The notes: generated by a model from the letters alone, not told the origin. A stretch of 64,000 bases of DNA from Atherinomorus stipes (GCA_023101725.1 JALJCO010008721.1:186001-250000), one strand, 5' to 3'. Counted from the first letter of the stretch, positions 1-11,833 are shown. Numbers and translations: made by a program.

Positions 1-454
1 AAACAAAGGTGGGAAAAAGGGCGAGGCAGCGAATAGCAGTTTGAGGAAGAAGCAGCAAGACACGTCGAGGTGAACAAAGAGACTGCCGTCTGTGTTATTT
101 AATTTTCACTTTCAGTCAAAGGAGGTGACGAAAATACGGTAAAAGAAAAGAAAGAGGAAAGAAATGACACCTGGGGCCAGACGAATGAAACTGTGTGCAG
201 GCAAAAATGCAGAAATGTGCACACACACATTTATTATCTCCATATTTATAAAGCCAAGTGTACAGAAGCTTCTCTTTTATAATCATGAATCTACAGCGGA
301 TACAAAAATTCACATCCCTGTTGAAATTGTTAAAAATTAAACTGAGACAAAGCTTTTCCCACCTTTAATGTGACCTTTATTAACCTGAACAATACACCTG
401 AAAAACAAACTTAAAAAAACACACAAAATTAGTTGTATAAGTCCGAACGACATA
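1..454. other. unassigned AT-rich DNA
   Basis: I see no gene, RNA or recognisable element here. There is a short CA-rich run near 220-231 and a purine-rich stretch near 120-175. Short open frames on the minus strand have no domain-like composition. Confidence 0.5.
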
Positions 455-680
455 CCCACAGTGAGGCACGGTGGTGGCAGCATCATGCTGTGGGGTTGCT
501 CTTTATCATCTGGAACTGAGGCATTATGGAGGGAATTCTGGAAAGTTTTATAAACCAATCCCTTATAGACCCAAACCTTTAGGTGTCTGTTGCGAAACTG
601 AAGAGCAATTTTGCCTTTCCACATGACAATGACCCCAAACAGACGTCCAGATCTACAAAAGACATGCTTCCTCAGAGCTC
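455..680 (+). pseudogene. Tc1-like transposase remnant
   Basis: This is a decayed fragment of a Tc1/mariner transposase, the DDE enzyme that cuts and pastes the element at TA sites. Frame 2 at 461-499 reads [13 protein letters not shown], the conserved glycine-rich block before the second catalytic acid. At 622-670, in a different frame, the sequence reads HDNDPKQTSRSTK, matching the family's QxDNDPKHT block with the second aspartate. The frame change between the blocks and the lack of ends show that it is dead. Both blocks lie on the plus strand in the right order. It abuts a Penelope-like relic on its right. Family assignment is firm; the subfamily is not known. Confidence 0.85.
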
Positions 681-689
681 GAACCACAG

Positions 690-1250
690 GCAACTGGACT
701 TCTTTTTGTCTTTTAAGAATGTTTCACCTCTTTTGTCCGAAACTCTTCTTCAGGTCTAAACTGTCGGGTGAAGAGTTCCAGGTTTGCTGACCCATCCAAC
801 CACCCTGTGGGGTGTTAGGATCGCTGACCTGCTTGACCAATATGTGATCTGGTCACCGGACCAGGTGTGACTGGCTTAGAGACTGTCTGCATAGGAGTGT
901 CAAGGCTGAACTGATGATGCCTGAGGATACCTTCACTGTTCAATGGTAGTTTTTCCTACTTAACATAGATGGCTTTCAAACCATCTGTCTTTTCTGTCCA
1001 AAATATGCACAATACTGTCCCCAAAAGACTGTCCATTGTCCTTAAGATGCAAATGGACTGTTGGATTTTGACCAGAAGAGCTAATCTTCTTTGTTACACC
1101 ACACCATTGGGTTGGGTTCTTACTATACATAGAGGTCTGAGCACTCCTTCCTGTACTCGGCCTCATATACAGCTCCACTCCTCCAGTGGTTGGCTGTTTT
1201 ATCTCTCAGGTGGACCAGTTTCTCCCTCAGTGTGTACTTAGGTTTGAAAG
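690..1250 (-). pseudogene. Penelope-like element, 3' end with GIY-YIG nuclease remnant
   Basis: Penelope-like retroelements pair a reverse transcriptase with a C-terminal GIY-YIG endonuclease. Read on the minus strand, about 1240-1140 gives EKLVHLRDKTANHWRSGAVY, then EAEYRKECSDLYV, equivalent to the cysteine block leading into the YIG strand. Another frame at 960-1070 gives VHLHLKDNGQSF, then VHILDRKDRWFE, the helix and glutamate-containing block typical of fish copies. Premature stops and a frame change break it. The stretch from about 950 down to 690 corresponds to the end of the coding region and the 3' tail. The reverse transcriptase is absent, as expected for 5' truncation. Confidence 0.8.
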
Positions 1251-4152
1251 GAACGTGAATGTTATTTTTGGAAAAGTTTTTCAGACACTCCCCATATGAA
1301 ATGAGTGTTTGTGTCTGTTCTTTATCTCTTCATTTTTCTCCTTGACTGTTTTCTGCTGACTTGAACTTAAAACCCCATCATTATTAAAAGCAAGAACAAA
1401 AAAAATATTCGGAGCCGGTTTACCAGAACTAAGGTTTGGACCAGATTTTTCTGGCTCAGGTTTTTTAGTAAATCGTTCAAATATCTGGAGCAGAAAAACT
1501 AAATGTTTAGTTTGAACTTTTAGGATGGAAAGCAAACCATACCTACAGAAGATGGTGTCAGCAGATCGGGTATATATTTTGAACTTTTCTTAAAGTAGTC
1601 TTCAGGAATAGATGTGCAGGCTTCTTGAAGGAAATTCCACAGCTCTTCTCTGGACGCTGGCTGCTGCACACTCACAGATTTATGACTTCATAAAGCAAAA
1701 CTGAATCAATTCTGTTTGTAATTTTAAAAAAAAATGAACGGCCAAAAGAAATTAGTAAAAAAAAAAGAATTCTAAAAAACTACAAAGACACATAAAAGAA
1801 AACTTTGAAATGCAAAAAAGACAGAAAGATGCAAAGAAAGAAACCACAGAAAGAGTCTTACATAAACATAGTGGTAGTACGGAGGGCCATGCCTTTCATG
1901 AAGCTTGTTGCATCAGAATGAGTCTTCGTGCCATCATTTAAAAACTGACATGAGCAAACATCCCGCGAGATCTCTGCAGTGCCAGTGTGATCGATCCATG
2001 TTCGGGTGGTACAAAAATGAGCTAAAAAGTTGATTTTAACAGAAACCTCACAGATAAAGAAGATGAATACAAGAAAAACAGGGAAAGTAGAGAATTGTGA
2101 AATAAACAAGTGCATGTTGACATTTTTCACAGCCGGCTCGCTGAGATGCATCTCAATGTGAGACATTAGTTCAGCTCTCATGGTTTTTATCTCCCAGCAT
2201 CCTTCAATAATTATCTCCACTCATCTCCTCCTCTGTCTCGGCGTGTCTTCTGTCTGGACGAGTCGCTCGCCAGCCTCTGTGTTTGTGATGTAACATCCGT
2301 GTAACATCGTTCAGTACAATGATGCAAACAAGCATAAAGAATGTGCTGCACGCTGCACCTGAGCTGGACTCTGATGGAGCAGCATGTCGGGATGAGACGA
2401 ATGTTCGTGTTACAGTGAGGGAAGTGAAGCAAGTCGATATGGAAATGAGAGGAAGGAGCCGCTTCAGTCAGGAAGGAAGGAGAGAGGGAGATGAGGGGAG
2501 AGAAAGAGAAGGACTGGGGACACAAGGAGAGGAGAGTTTAGATGAAGAAGGTCCTAAAATGGGAAGGGAGGACAGATGTGGACTTAATAAGGAGATCTGA
2601 GGGGAAACTGTGGAGAAGGTGAAGTTCTCCACAGCATTTTAGTTAAGTCAAGGTCCAGACTTTGACCTGATCATGCCAACACTTAGATTCTTTTCTTTTT
2701 CAGCCATTCTGTTGTAGATCTGCTGCTGTGTTTGGATCATTGAGCTTCATTCATCAACTCATACATTTGTTATTAAATTATAACCTTAAAACTACTTCAG
2801 AGGTTTTTTGGAAAACCCTCTGTCAGAGCATGAACATCGTCGTAGACCATGGAATTGTTCATATCTTTTCTCTGAGATGGGTGAATACCAGTCTCTCCTT
2901 AATTGAAAGGACGGGCCAACTGGTTTTACTTTCCATAGATAAACCCCTCAAAAATGCCCATAAAAGGTCATTCTGGGCTGTTTGCAAACAGACCAACAAG
3001 GAAAAAATAAGAAGAATAATGACAAAAACATGAATGAAAACAAAAATATAATAATAAAGATGTTCACTGAAGCCTGGTTTTCCTAAATTTTAAACTGGTA
3101 ACATGGTTATGAATGATCACATGATGAGCTTCAAATAATATAAAAATGGCTTTGTGTACAAAACTGGTTGGTCGGGGGTTGGGTTGCCTGGCCAACATGG
3201 GAGTGTTTCAAACCAGCGGTGCAATGGATTGAAAAATAAACTGGGCCAAGATGCAGACCGGTGTCACGGAAGAAGATAATCATCCACTATCGCTGGTTTC
3301 AGCTGTGTTCTCTGTTCCTTATGCCTGCCACACCGGAGTATCCTGGTACACCAGCCTGCCGAACGCCATGTATGAGATTCACAACAAGTCAGTCTGGGCT
3401 CCCTCCATGATTTCCAATGCGAGACGAGAGGCGGGACTAACAGGAAAAAATTGAACTGGAGAGAACCAATCAGAGGAACACGGAAGTGATGCACACATCT
3501 TTATGTAAAAGGAAAGCCCTCAGAGCAGCAAATTATTGCAGTTTTAAGGACCCGTGCAGCTCATTTGAGACATCAGAAAGGGCATCGTTGTATAGATGGG
3601 TTTCCACAAACACTGGCAGTTACGCGCGCAACCAGGGGGCAAAAAGCCTGTGTTTGTACTGTAGTCTACGGCCAAACACACACTCATATTATTCATAAAA
3701 ATATAAAGTGACCTGACGAAAAAAACAGAGATTGTTTTGTTTTAAATGATATTGAATAAATCTGTATTTTGATGGCGAATAAAAAATACTGACAGCGTTG
3801 CCGTTTTGTGTTTCTATTACCATTATACTAACTACAGTATACTAACTAACTAAATACTCTGGACAAATGAAACAGAAAGTTTACAGCTACTGTGGAGCTT
3901 AATGAGCTCTAAAGCTGGCATTACAATTGTGTCTTTTTATTTCCACTTTTTGCCAACCTCACATTTTAACTAGGATTTTAGCAGGTGGCAAGGAATCACC
4001 TGGCAGCACAAGCCTCTAAAGCCGTTGGCATTGTGCCAACGTGCGCACCTCTATTATGCACCACATGTTGGAGCTGCAGACACTTTCATTTGTTCAGCAA
4101 CCCCTGATCCAAGTCCTCATAAATGGACCACTTCTGAGGCTCTTCACTGAGG
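1251..4152. other. unassigned DNA, no gene seen
   Basis: No coding exon or complete element is recognised over this 2.9 kb. It holds A/T-rich stretches (1715-1850, 3000-3060), a GA-rich purine tract at 2440-2560 that keeps a frame open by composition, and a moderately GC-rich block at 3160-3500. That block looks like a dispersed repeat, but I cannot name it. Confidence 0.45.
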
Positions 4153-4724
4153 GGGTAAAAGTATTGAACACATTAGTATTTTTCTAAAAAAAAAAGTATT
4201 TCTAGTAGAGCTATTAGCATGAAATTTTCACCAGATGTCGGCAACAACCCAAGTAATGCACACATACAAAGAAATCTGAATATTTATGTTAATGGAATAA
4301 TAAGGAAACTTTATAGGGAATTATATAGGGAAATTTAATACTTAGTTCAAAAACCCTTCTTGGTGATTCCAGCCTCCAGACGCCTCCTGTATGGAGAAAC
4401 CAGTGGAATATGTTGCTCAGGTGTGATTTTGGCCCATTCTTCCACATAAACTGCCTTCAAATCTTCAAGGTTTTGGGGGTCTCTTCTGTGAACTCAGATC
4501 TTCAGTTCTTTCCAAAGATTTTCAATTGGATTCAATTAACTGGGCCATTCTAGCAGCTTTATTTTTTTTATTTTATTTTCATTTTAAATTATTTAAAAAA
4601 ATATATACTGTTATGATCCCCGAGGGGAAATTAGGGCTCTGCGTTTCACCCATCTCTGGATGTATTAGAGAGCAGTGGGCTGCTACTTAAAGCCAGAGTT
4701 GGTAATCCTACTCAGAAACACTTT

Positions 4725-6138
4725 GGGCCTGATTTACAAAGACTCAAATTGCGAGTCTAATGTCTTTGCCTCGAAAAAAATAGCGTGCGCTGTCATTTTA
4801 GCGTTTGCGGGTGATCTACAAAGATTACACGCGCAATCTGTAACAGGCGCAAACAGCAGGATTTAAATGAGGATTTAGCGTGCGCTCTCCTGCGCCACGG
4901 AAAGTTCAGAAGAGCATGTGCTAAACGCAAAATGAAATTCATCCTGATAGAGAGATGTTAGTTTCAGAGATATAATGAGGCAAATAAAAAACAGAATATA
5001 AGATAAATATGAAGAGTTCATTTGCAAAAAAAGACAAACGCCATTTAGAAAAACGGAGTTAACTGCTTTTGCACATAAACTCTTCATTTACTTTTTGAAT
5101 ATTTTCAGAAAATCAAGCTCACGTGAAGTAGAGGGTTTTAATGATGTAAAATGGAGATATGGCGTTTGTACCCAACAGCAACAAAAGCAGTTAACTCCGT
5201 TTTTCCACAGTGGCGTTTGTCTGTTTTTGCAAATGAACTCTTCATATAATAACTATAAAAACGATGAGCAGGTTTTCTGTGGGTCAGAAGAGGCCAGTTT
5301 AAGGACGTGGATAAGGACACGCTGGTAAAGATGATCTGATATTACGCACAGACTGTGCGCTCTTTGGCACAATGCAGGCACGGGACCTGCGTATTGCCCC
5401 CCACCCCATGCAAAACTCAGTAAAAAAATAGTTAATAGTTTGTGGTTACTGGTTATTTTCTCTGAGTTTTTTGTGGGGTGGGGGCCAACTTCACGCAGGA
5501 CAGCAACCTCAGAACAAGCAGCAGTCGCTGCGTGTGGAGGAGCAGGAGATGATTTTAATTGAAAAATATGCCATTGGAAAAAGTAAAAGAAAATAAAAAG
5601 ACATAATTAATGTCAGCTTTAACTACATGATGCTGAGCTGCAGATGTTCGGGTTCATGTCTAGAATAACTGTGTTTAACAGTGATGTTGATTGTTATTTA
5701 ATTAAATAATGAAAACTTGACGTGTCGCCTGAACACCTCATGAGAAATGATTCTGATCCGATGTCTGCAGTCCTGTGTGCAGCATTCTTTCAGCCATCAG
5801 TGCGTAAAGCTGCCAGTTATACCTGCTTTTCAGACGTGCTAAATTACACGCAATCTTTTGCCCCCGCTTTCCTTTGAACAGTTGATAGATCACATTGCGC
5901 GTGTTAAACTGAGGTTTTGCATAGTCTCCTCCCAATATTTTGCACCTTCTGGCAGAACCGCCCAGTTTGCATATTCATCTGCAGCAGATGCGCAAAATGG
6001 ACAGCGGCGCTATTTTGCCCTTTGACAGGCGTAAACCTCCTTTTGCCCTGCTTTGTAAATCAGCTCTGGCGGATTATTGCGTGCGTAATGAAGATAGCGC
6101 CTGTTTTAACAAGCGCAAACCTTTCGTAAATCGGGCCC
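4725..6138. mobile_element. PIF/Harbinger-type non-autonomous element
   Basis: Terminal inverted repeats GGGCCTGATTTACAAA (4725-4740) and, at the right end, the complement of GGGCCCGATTTACGAA (to 6138). A 3-bp TTT flanks both sides. Ends of this form with 3-bp duplications are typical of fish Harbinger elements. No transposase or Myb-like gene is recognisable in the 1.4 kb. GCGCAAA-like motifs recur near both ends. A long internal inverted repeat (5009-5245) is the main internal structure. Confidence 0.7.
5009..5245. repeat. internal inverted repeat of the Harbinger-type element
   Basis: Arms of about 62 bp at 5009-5070 and 5183-5245 are near-perfect reverse complements. They share ATGAAGAGTTCATTTGCAAA and GGAGTTAACTGCTTTT, with one small indel region. 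The spacer is about 112 bp. It could fold into a long hairpin if transcribed. Confidence 0.8.
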
Positions 6139-7539
6139 TTTGTGTTATACTGGGTGAAATGGTCCTTCCGTACTGACAGTAGTGAACATATTATATTCAT
6201 AAAAAGGAAGGAAAAAAGTCAGACCTCTGCGAGAGCTGCAGTTCTGTAAAAACTCTGACTGACCCCTGCCATTCACACCGAAAGGCAGGAATCGGTAATT
6301 TGCAACGTATAGAAAGAACGAACCGATTCCTTTATGTCTCGTCTCTGTCCCTCACCTATCTCCGTCCCCTACATGACCCCCCACTGTAAACAAATGTAGC
6401 TAATGGACTGTTAACTGCTGCTGAGCCAAAAAGACAAAACAAAACAACAGATGAGGATAAAGTCTCAGAGGTGTTGAAGTTTGCAGTGTGGCCTTTTTAC
6501 ACTGCAGAAAGAGTTGGAGGTGAGTGGATTAAAGCTTTTAAAAATGTGGCTTGTCAGCTGTTTACTATCGAGCTATTCACGTGGCTGTTATCGTTAACCT
6601 GCTCGTAAAACATCGGCACACATGTCTCTGCGCCCTGAAGGCATTGTTTCGGGTGGTGTGTTTTTTTAAACTGTCGCTTGCTCAAACTGTTTTTCCAACA
6701 TTGCCAACCCTAGCTTTAAAGTGCCCAGGGAGTAGTTTGTTGGGGTTAAGGACCTTGCTCAGGGGTCCACAGTGTGTCATGACGGGGACTCCAACATAGG
6801 TCCTCCACGCCAAGGCCTGTGACATTACCACTAGGCTACCCACTCCCCCAAATTTCAACTGTTTTTTCTTGAACCAGTTGAGTGTTTCTTGGCTTTGGAT
6901 GTGCTTTGGATGGTTGTCTTGCTGAAAGATCCAGCCTTTTTTCATCTTCAGCAGATTCTGGTCCAGAATGTCTCTCTACTTTTCTCCATTCATTCTTCCT
7001 TCAATGATATGAAGTCTGCTAGTACCACATGCTAAAAAACAGCTCCCACCATGATGTTCCCACCTCCAAACTTCACTGTTGTTATGGTGTGTTTTGGGGT
7101 CAAGTGAGGTACCATTTCTCCTCCAAACATGTTGTGTCTTATGTTCTGGTCTCATCTGAACAGACTATGTTTTCCAGAATGTCATGGGCAAATGTTGTGT
7201 TGCAAACTTCAAAAAGCATCAACATGCTTTTTTTTCAGAAATGGAGTTTTCTGTGGTGTGTGTGCATGAAGGCCATGGCAGTTGAGTGCATTACTTCTTG
7301 TTTTCTCTGAAACAACTGTACCTGCTGATTCCAGGTCTTTCTGAATCTCTCCACGAGTGGTCCTGGGCTGTTCGAGAACCTTTCTGATTATTGTTCTGAC
7401 TCCTCTGTCTGAAATCTTGTGAGGAGCACCTGGCCATGGCCGGTTTATGACGATGCCGTGTTCTTTCCACTTCTAGATGATGGCCCCAATGGTGCTCACT
7501 GGAACTTTCAGAAGTTTAGAAATGCACCTGGAACCAATG

Positions 7540-7808
7540 GGAAGTTACGAAAGAGGGGGGGGGGAAAAGAACCAAAAAGGGAAAAAAAAGAAAAAAAGAG
7601 GGGAAAAGGAGGAAGGAAGAAGAACATTTTTAAAAAAGTGGGAGGGGAAAAAAAAAAATGGGGCTCTGGTGCGTGCGAGGGGGGAGAGGGGGGGGACGAC
7701 CCCGACCCGGGGAAAGCTGCCGGACCTCGCCAAAGGGACTCCCGTGGCCAGTGCCGGGCACATGATCTGTCGGAGGCATAGTGACAGGACCGTCAACTGC
7801 CACAAATG
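7540..7808. other. insertion with purine-rich, possibly artefactual, core
   Basis: The Tc1 transposase sequence breaks after ACCAATG (about 7533-7539) and resumes at about 7807, so roughly 269 bp are extra. The right part (7775-7800) shares a TAGTGACAGGACC block with 63630-63642, so a real repeat is present. Positions 7552-7700 are almost only A and G in homopolymer runs, followed by a sharp change to GC-rich DNA. I suspect poor base calling or gap filling in that core. Confidence 0.55.
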
Positions 7809-8245
7809 CCTTCAGTGTGTTTGCAATAATAAGGTTATGTAGGTCTTTAGACAGCTCTTTGCTTTTACCCGTCATGGAATGCTTCTTGTCTGACACCTTG
7901 GTGATGAGAAACCTTTTTAAAGGCATCAGTCAGGACTAAACCAGCTGATATTACTTTGTACTGATAGGGAACCGGATTACTTTCTAAATACTGACAGACT
8001 CCAGCTGCTTTCTTGGCTTTCCAGATCTTTTTGTCCTTCCATTTCTTCATGTGTTCAATACCTATTCCCTGTGTCATTGCACTATATTACACATAACTTA
8101 ATTTATGGACATAAATGTTAGGATTTCTTTGTATGTGTGCATTACTTGGGTTGTTGCCGACAACTGGTGAAAATTTCATGTCAATAGCTCTACTAAAAGA
8201 ATGTTTTCTGTGAAACATGTTTACATATTCAGTCCTTTTTTTCCC

Positions 8246-8650
8246 GGCTATACATGTATTATTTTTTAGAAATATTTATCGTAATCATGAAATGAAATGA
8301 AAAATGAAAATGAAATAAAAAATTCTTTATTTATTCCAGAAGGCAAACTTCATACTGTAACAGACTTATTTTAAGTTATATTTTCATTTCCCTCCTCCTA
8401 ATATTTCCATCCTCATCTGTGGGTCATATTTCTGTTTGCGCTGTCGTCTCTGGTAATTCTCCTCGCTGAAAACCACGAAACAAGCAAAAACAATTTATAC
8501 TGGGGGATTTCCAACACGTTTGCACCCACTGGCATTTGTGCCTTCATTCTCTGTAAATCACCTGTAAACCATGGTTTAGCCCCTCGTGCAAAATTCTAGA
8601 TTGATCGGGCAAATTACTACACGCAAATTTTACCTCAGTAGATCCGGCCC
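8246..8650. mobile_element. possible half of a Harbinger-type element, with a SINE-like tail
   Basis: The right edge at 8627-8650 is the complement of a GGGCCGGATCTACTGAGG end, close to the ends of the element at 4725-6138. ACACGCAAAT and similar motifs lie just inside. No matching left end was found. The stretch 8285-8340 resembles a minus-strand retroposon tail (TTTATTCCAGAAGGCAAA). Low confidence. Confidence 0.35.
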
Positions 8651-10739
8651 TTGGACTTGTGAACATGTATCAAACAGCATGGACTGAACCATCCAGGTTC
8701 TGATGGATGCTCCTTCCAGACTCCTACAGCAAACTCAGATACCGGTTCCAACTCTGATTTACCTGACAGAAACTTCTCTTTTAGCCTCCAGACTGATCAG
8801 CTGTGTGCTGAATCATTCTTTTTATAGTCTGATGATTGTTTCAGATAATTTTGACAGGTGTTGAATTGTTTCAGAGGACTGAAGAGCTTTCAATAAAAAC
8901 CTTAATATTTGAGGAACATAATGCAGACTTGCGATTTCAGTTCAGTTTGCTTTCTTCCTCTTTTGGGGGGGGGTTGATTAAACTCTATTGAAAGTGTTGA
9001 ACAGGAGAGCCGGGAGAGGGCGGAGAGCTGGGATTAACGCTGGGGTTATCGCGTCTGGGTGGAAAGATCACCTCTCATTACCATTTTCTGCAGGGCCCAC
9101 CACGTTTCCGCCCTCTGTCTGCTCATTTAATCGTCCATGTTCAGCTGCCATGGGTCAGAGGTCAAAGGCTGATAAGCTGCAGTGACCTCGGAGGTGGCAT
9201 TTGTTCTAAGTTTGCCATCCACTTTAAGTGCTAGAGTGAAGTTGAAGACACATGATGTGCTTTTAATCAGTCTGACAGTGAAGTTCTTCAACAAACCTGC
9301 ACATGACTGCTGCAATGACAACCACTGAAGAAGAGAAACATGAGAACTGACCTCAGAGCTGCAAACAACGCTGGACTTTGGTCTAATGAGTCGAGAGGTG
9401 ACACAAGTTGGACTTAATGTAGGGTTTGCCAGAATTTTTTTTTTCACTAACAGTATATTTTTTTAAATTTTATTATTATTTTTTTTATTCCACAAAAGAT
9501 GCAGGTTTGCCAGGATTTTCATGCTCTCTGTGTAGCCACTGATGCCACATTTTCAAGTGATGTAAAAGGTTTGTCGTAGTTCCAGTCCTGCTCGGCACCA
9601 GCTGACGGCATTTTCGCAGGTAACGATATGATAAACAATATGATATGGCACACCCCTACATTGAAGCTTTTCTGTCTATCCCACCTAAACCATACCATTT
9701 ATCTCTTCGGATGGAGGTATATAAATGGTATGGTATGGTTCGTTTGTATGGGCCTATTTGATAATGGCAACACACAAAATAGCACACTGGATCGACCCGT
9801 ACCGTACCGCTGAGTGGACAGGGGGCTTTGAGGTCCACTGCACTCAGTACAATTGGGAATTGGAATATTTAGTCAGTCTGAGTTTGCCTTCATCTGCATT
9901 CAGCCAACAAACTAAACCCTTCTGAATAACATCTTCTGAGATGATCTGGTTTGCTTTCTGCAGTTGAATCATACGAGACACGTTAATGAAGGAGTTTTTC
10001 ATCCATAACTTCAGCCTCTGGAAGTCTTAACTCCTACGAATATCTCAGCACTGCAGAGGTCACATGTGACACAAACTTAACTGTCTTCATTGTCTCAGGC
10101 TGCAGGTGAGCAGCACCATTAAACGCACCGAATGAGAGAGATTAGCTTTAAGCTAATTCCTCCTGGTGTCCTGAGCTGCAGACAGAAAATTAACAAGCTC
10201 AGGTTTTATTAAGACGGTCCTCCTCAGGTGGACTGTAAGCAGACTTTGGATAAATCCAGCTGGCTTTGTGTTAATATTGTTCTCTCTGCATTATCCTCCA
10301 TCATTTTTCCTTGCTGTGGATGAAGCGGTGGCCCTGGTGCCCAGGGGCCGCGCTGCCATCTTTTATTATTTATGAATCTGATTAATAATCTGCCACCCTG
10401 CTGCAGCAGAAGCTGAGCTCCATAAAAGGACCCAGAAGAAAAGCAGCGGCAGGGTGTAATTCCACTTCAACGTGCTGCAGAGGAGAAAAGAGAGGAGCTC
10501 ATCTTCTCCCACGTGTTTAATGAGAATAAAAACGGAGACAATGCTGCTGGAAACCCCATAGTCAAGCCGGTCCACTAAGATTTTCATGGAAATTCAGTCA
10601 GAACGGGGGTCATGGTGGGGGCTGAGAGGGATCTGGTTTCCAAAACATCAACATGTAATACATTTTACTGAACATCTTTTCTGCTGTACATCTATAGCAA
10701 AGATTTTTCAGCAAATCCAAGAGGATTCAGGCACAAGAG
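8651..10739. other. unassigned DNA with small hAT-like scraps
   Basis: No gene is seen. A T-rich tract lies at 9436-9490. At 9618-9660 a stretch ending GGCACACCCCTA resembles a hAT end. At 9690-9815 repeated GGTATGG / ACCGTACCG motifs look like another decayed element. The block 10080-10600 is more GC-rich, non-repetitive in appearance, and could be ancestral single-copy sequence. Confidence 0.4.
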
Positions 10740-11759
10740 TAAGGATGGGCATATCGATACTCTGGAGTCGACACTTTGATACCAGCCAGACAAAATATCG
10801 GAATCAATACTTTTCTGAGTAATGTGATACCATTGTACAGATACAAAATATGCAATTTGTTTCCAACTTTAGAGAGTTTTAGGCAATTAAATGGTGTGAA
10901 AGCAGCCAGATTCTAGCTTCTGTATCACATGATGGTGGTAGACATGAGATGTGATGATGACGCTGCTGTTAATGATGATGATAGTGGTGTTTTGGTATTT
11001 TTCAGTGCTTTAACGCAGGTTATTGCACATTATGTTTTGGTAAATTTATATTATTATTATTAAATTTTATATTTAAACATTTTCCACTGAATAAACTTAA
11101 AGGTAGAGTCCAAAGTTTCCCCCCTGAAAATAAACTTTCGACTTGTGCAAGTGAAATCGGTCTCAAACTGCGCCTTTGGGCCTTTACTCGCGTGCCGTGG
11201 TGCGTTTGAATGCAACTCCCTCCCCCCTCGAACTCTTGAAGGAAAGAAAAAAAAAGAAAAAACGGCAGATGTACCGAAGAAAAGGTAAGAGCTTTAGATA
11301 ATGCACGTTGGAAAACCAGGGTTGATATTGGTTTGGCTTTTACCCGCTTCTGAGCTCTGACGGAGTCATTGAAACTGAATAGGCAGAAGAACGAGGCTGC
11401 CATTAGCCTGAGAGGGAGGGGCGCTGAGTTTGAATGCTGTTGTGTGCGAACAGAAACGCTGGAGGGACTCTACCTTCATATAATCTTAACCTGTACTTAA
11501 GTTGTTTTAAATTGAAAGAAATTTTTAATCTTATTTTTGATTGATTTACTCATCAATATTATTTATTATAGTTTTAAATGAAAAAAAATTATTTCCAGTC
11601 TGTCCTCAAGTTTTACTTATATTGCCTTTGCATTCAAGATATTAATGCAAACTGTGCAATCGTGTAATTTTCTTTTAAGGGACATCAGCATCGATGAAAA
11701 AGTACCATAACCTACTAGTATCGTATCGACAGGAAAACTTTCAGTATCATCCATCCCTA
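10740..11759. mobile_element. hAT-family element, copy 1
   Basis: Left end TAAGGATGGGCATATCGATA and right end the complement of TAGGGATGGATGATACTG. The flanks CACAAGAG and CATGAGTG are a degenerate 8-bp duplication. A second copy lies at 12391-13575, and the two align through AAAGCAGCCAGA-T/G-TCTAGCTTCTGT and through the ATAATCTTAACCTGTA block. No transposase is visible. A TTAA element (11101-11475) is inserted near its middle. Confidence 0.75.
11101..11475. mobile_element. TTAA-targeting element nested in hAT copy 1
   Basis: The element starts AGGTAGAGTCCAAAGT directly after TTAA (11097-11100) and ends with the complement AGGTAGAGTCCC at 11475. The right-hand target has drifted to TCAT. The comparable site in hAT copy 2 confirms the junctions. 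TTAA duplications point to a piggyBac- or Kolobok-type transposase; the ends do not settle which. Related copies are at 20044 and 35238-35765. The open frame across it is not coding. Confidence 0.75.
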
Positions 11760-11833
11760 CATGAGTGAAAGACTCATTGACTGTCAGAGACGATTAATAT
11801 CAACATTTCATTAACTGTCCAACAACTTGAAAG

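Larger units (their letters stand above)
4694..6714. mobile_element. hAT-type transposon inside the SINE
   Basis: The left end begins CAGAGTTGGTAAT at 4694. The right end is the approximate reverse complement, ATTGCCAACCCTA (about 6700-6712). The flanks CTTAAAGC (4686-4693) and TTTAAAGT (6715-6722) are an 8-bp target duplication with two transitions, at a SINE position that reads TTTAAAGC in relatives. Eight-bp duplications and CAGRG-like ends are typical of hAT. Only 31 bp of the left end remain before the Harbinger element. The body at 6139-6700 has no recognisable transposase. Confidence 0.7.
4563..6856 (-). mobile_element. tRNA-headed SINE split by a hAT element
   Basis: A SINE on the minus strand. 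Its head, GGGGGAGTGGGTAG on the minus strand, lies at about 6715-6856 with A- and B-box-like blocks. Its tail, with the GCAGCCCACTGCTCTC block, lies at about 4600-4693. The intact relative at 37956-38182 shows that head and tail belong to one roughly 230-bp unit. Here a 2-kb hAT element separates them. The SINE itself interrupts the Tc1 transposase gene: Tc1 sequence resumes on both sides at about 4562 and 6857. Confidence 0.85.
4345..7875 (-). pseudogene. Tc1 transposase relic, split by insertions
   Basis: This is the DDE transposase gene of the enclosing Tc1 element. The start codon is probably the ATG complementary to 7873-7875, because it opens MTGKSKELSKDLHNLIIAN, the family's usual N-terminus before the paired-type helix-turn-helix. 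That frame runs only to about 7808, where an insertion begins. The middle is seen at 7020-7540. At 6858-6945 the minus strand reads WIFQQDNHPKHIQSQETL, the block with the second catalytic aspartate. The C-terminal part continues at 4345-4562, beyond the SINE. Several frames are needed to follow it, so no product is expected. Confidence 0.8.
4153..8245 (-). mobile_element. Tc1-like transposon with nested insertions
   Basis: A Tc1/mariner element bounded by long inverted repeats. The left repeat (about 4153-4340) and the right repeat (about 8055-8245) are reverse complements that share the GTATTGAACAC block and the segment holding TTTCACCAGATG. The transposase lies on the minus strand. Without its insertions the element would be about 1.5 kb, the usual size for the family. 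Its length here comes from a SINE (about 4563-6856) that itself carries a hAT and a Harbinger element, and from a second insertion at about 7540-7808. A partial copy of the same family lies at 60020-60606. It has lost function through these insertions and frameshifts. Confidence 0.85.

Noticed and set aside
7419..7842. Lysine/glycine-rich plus-strand frames of about 120 codons
   Set aside because: Composition-driven frames across the purine-rich block and the antisense side of a Tc1 transposase.
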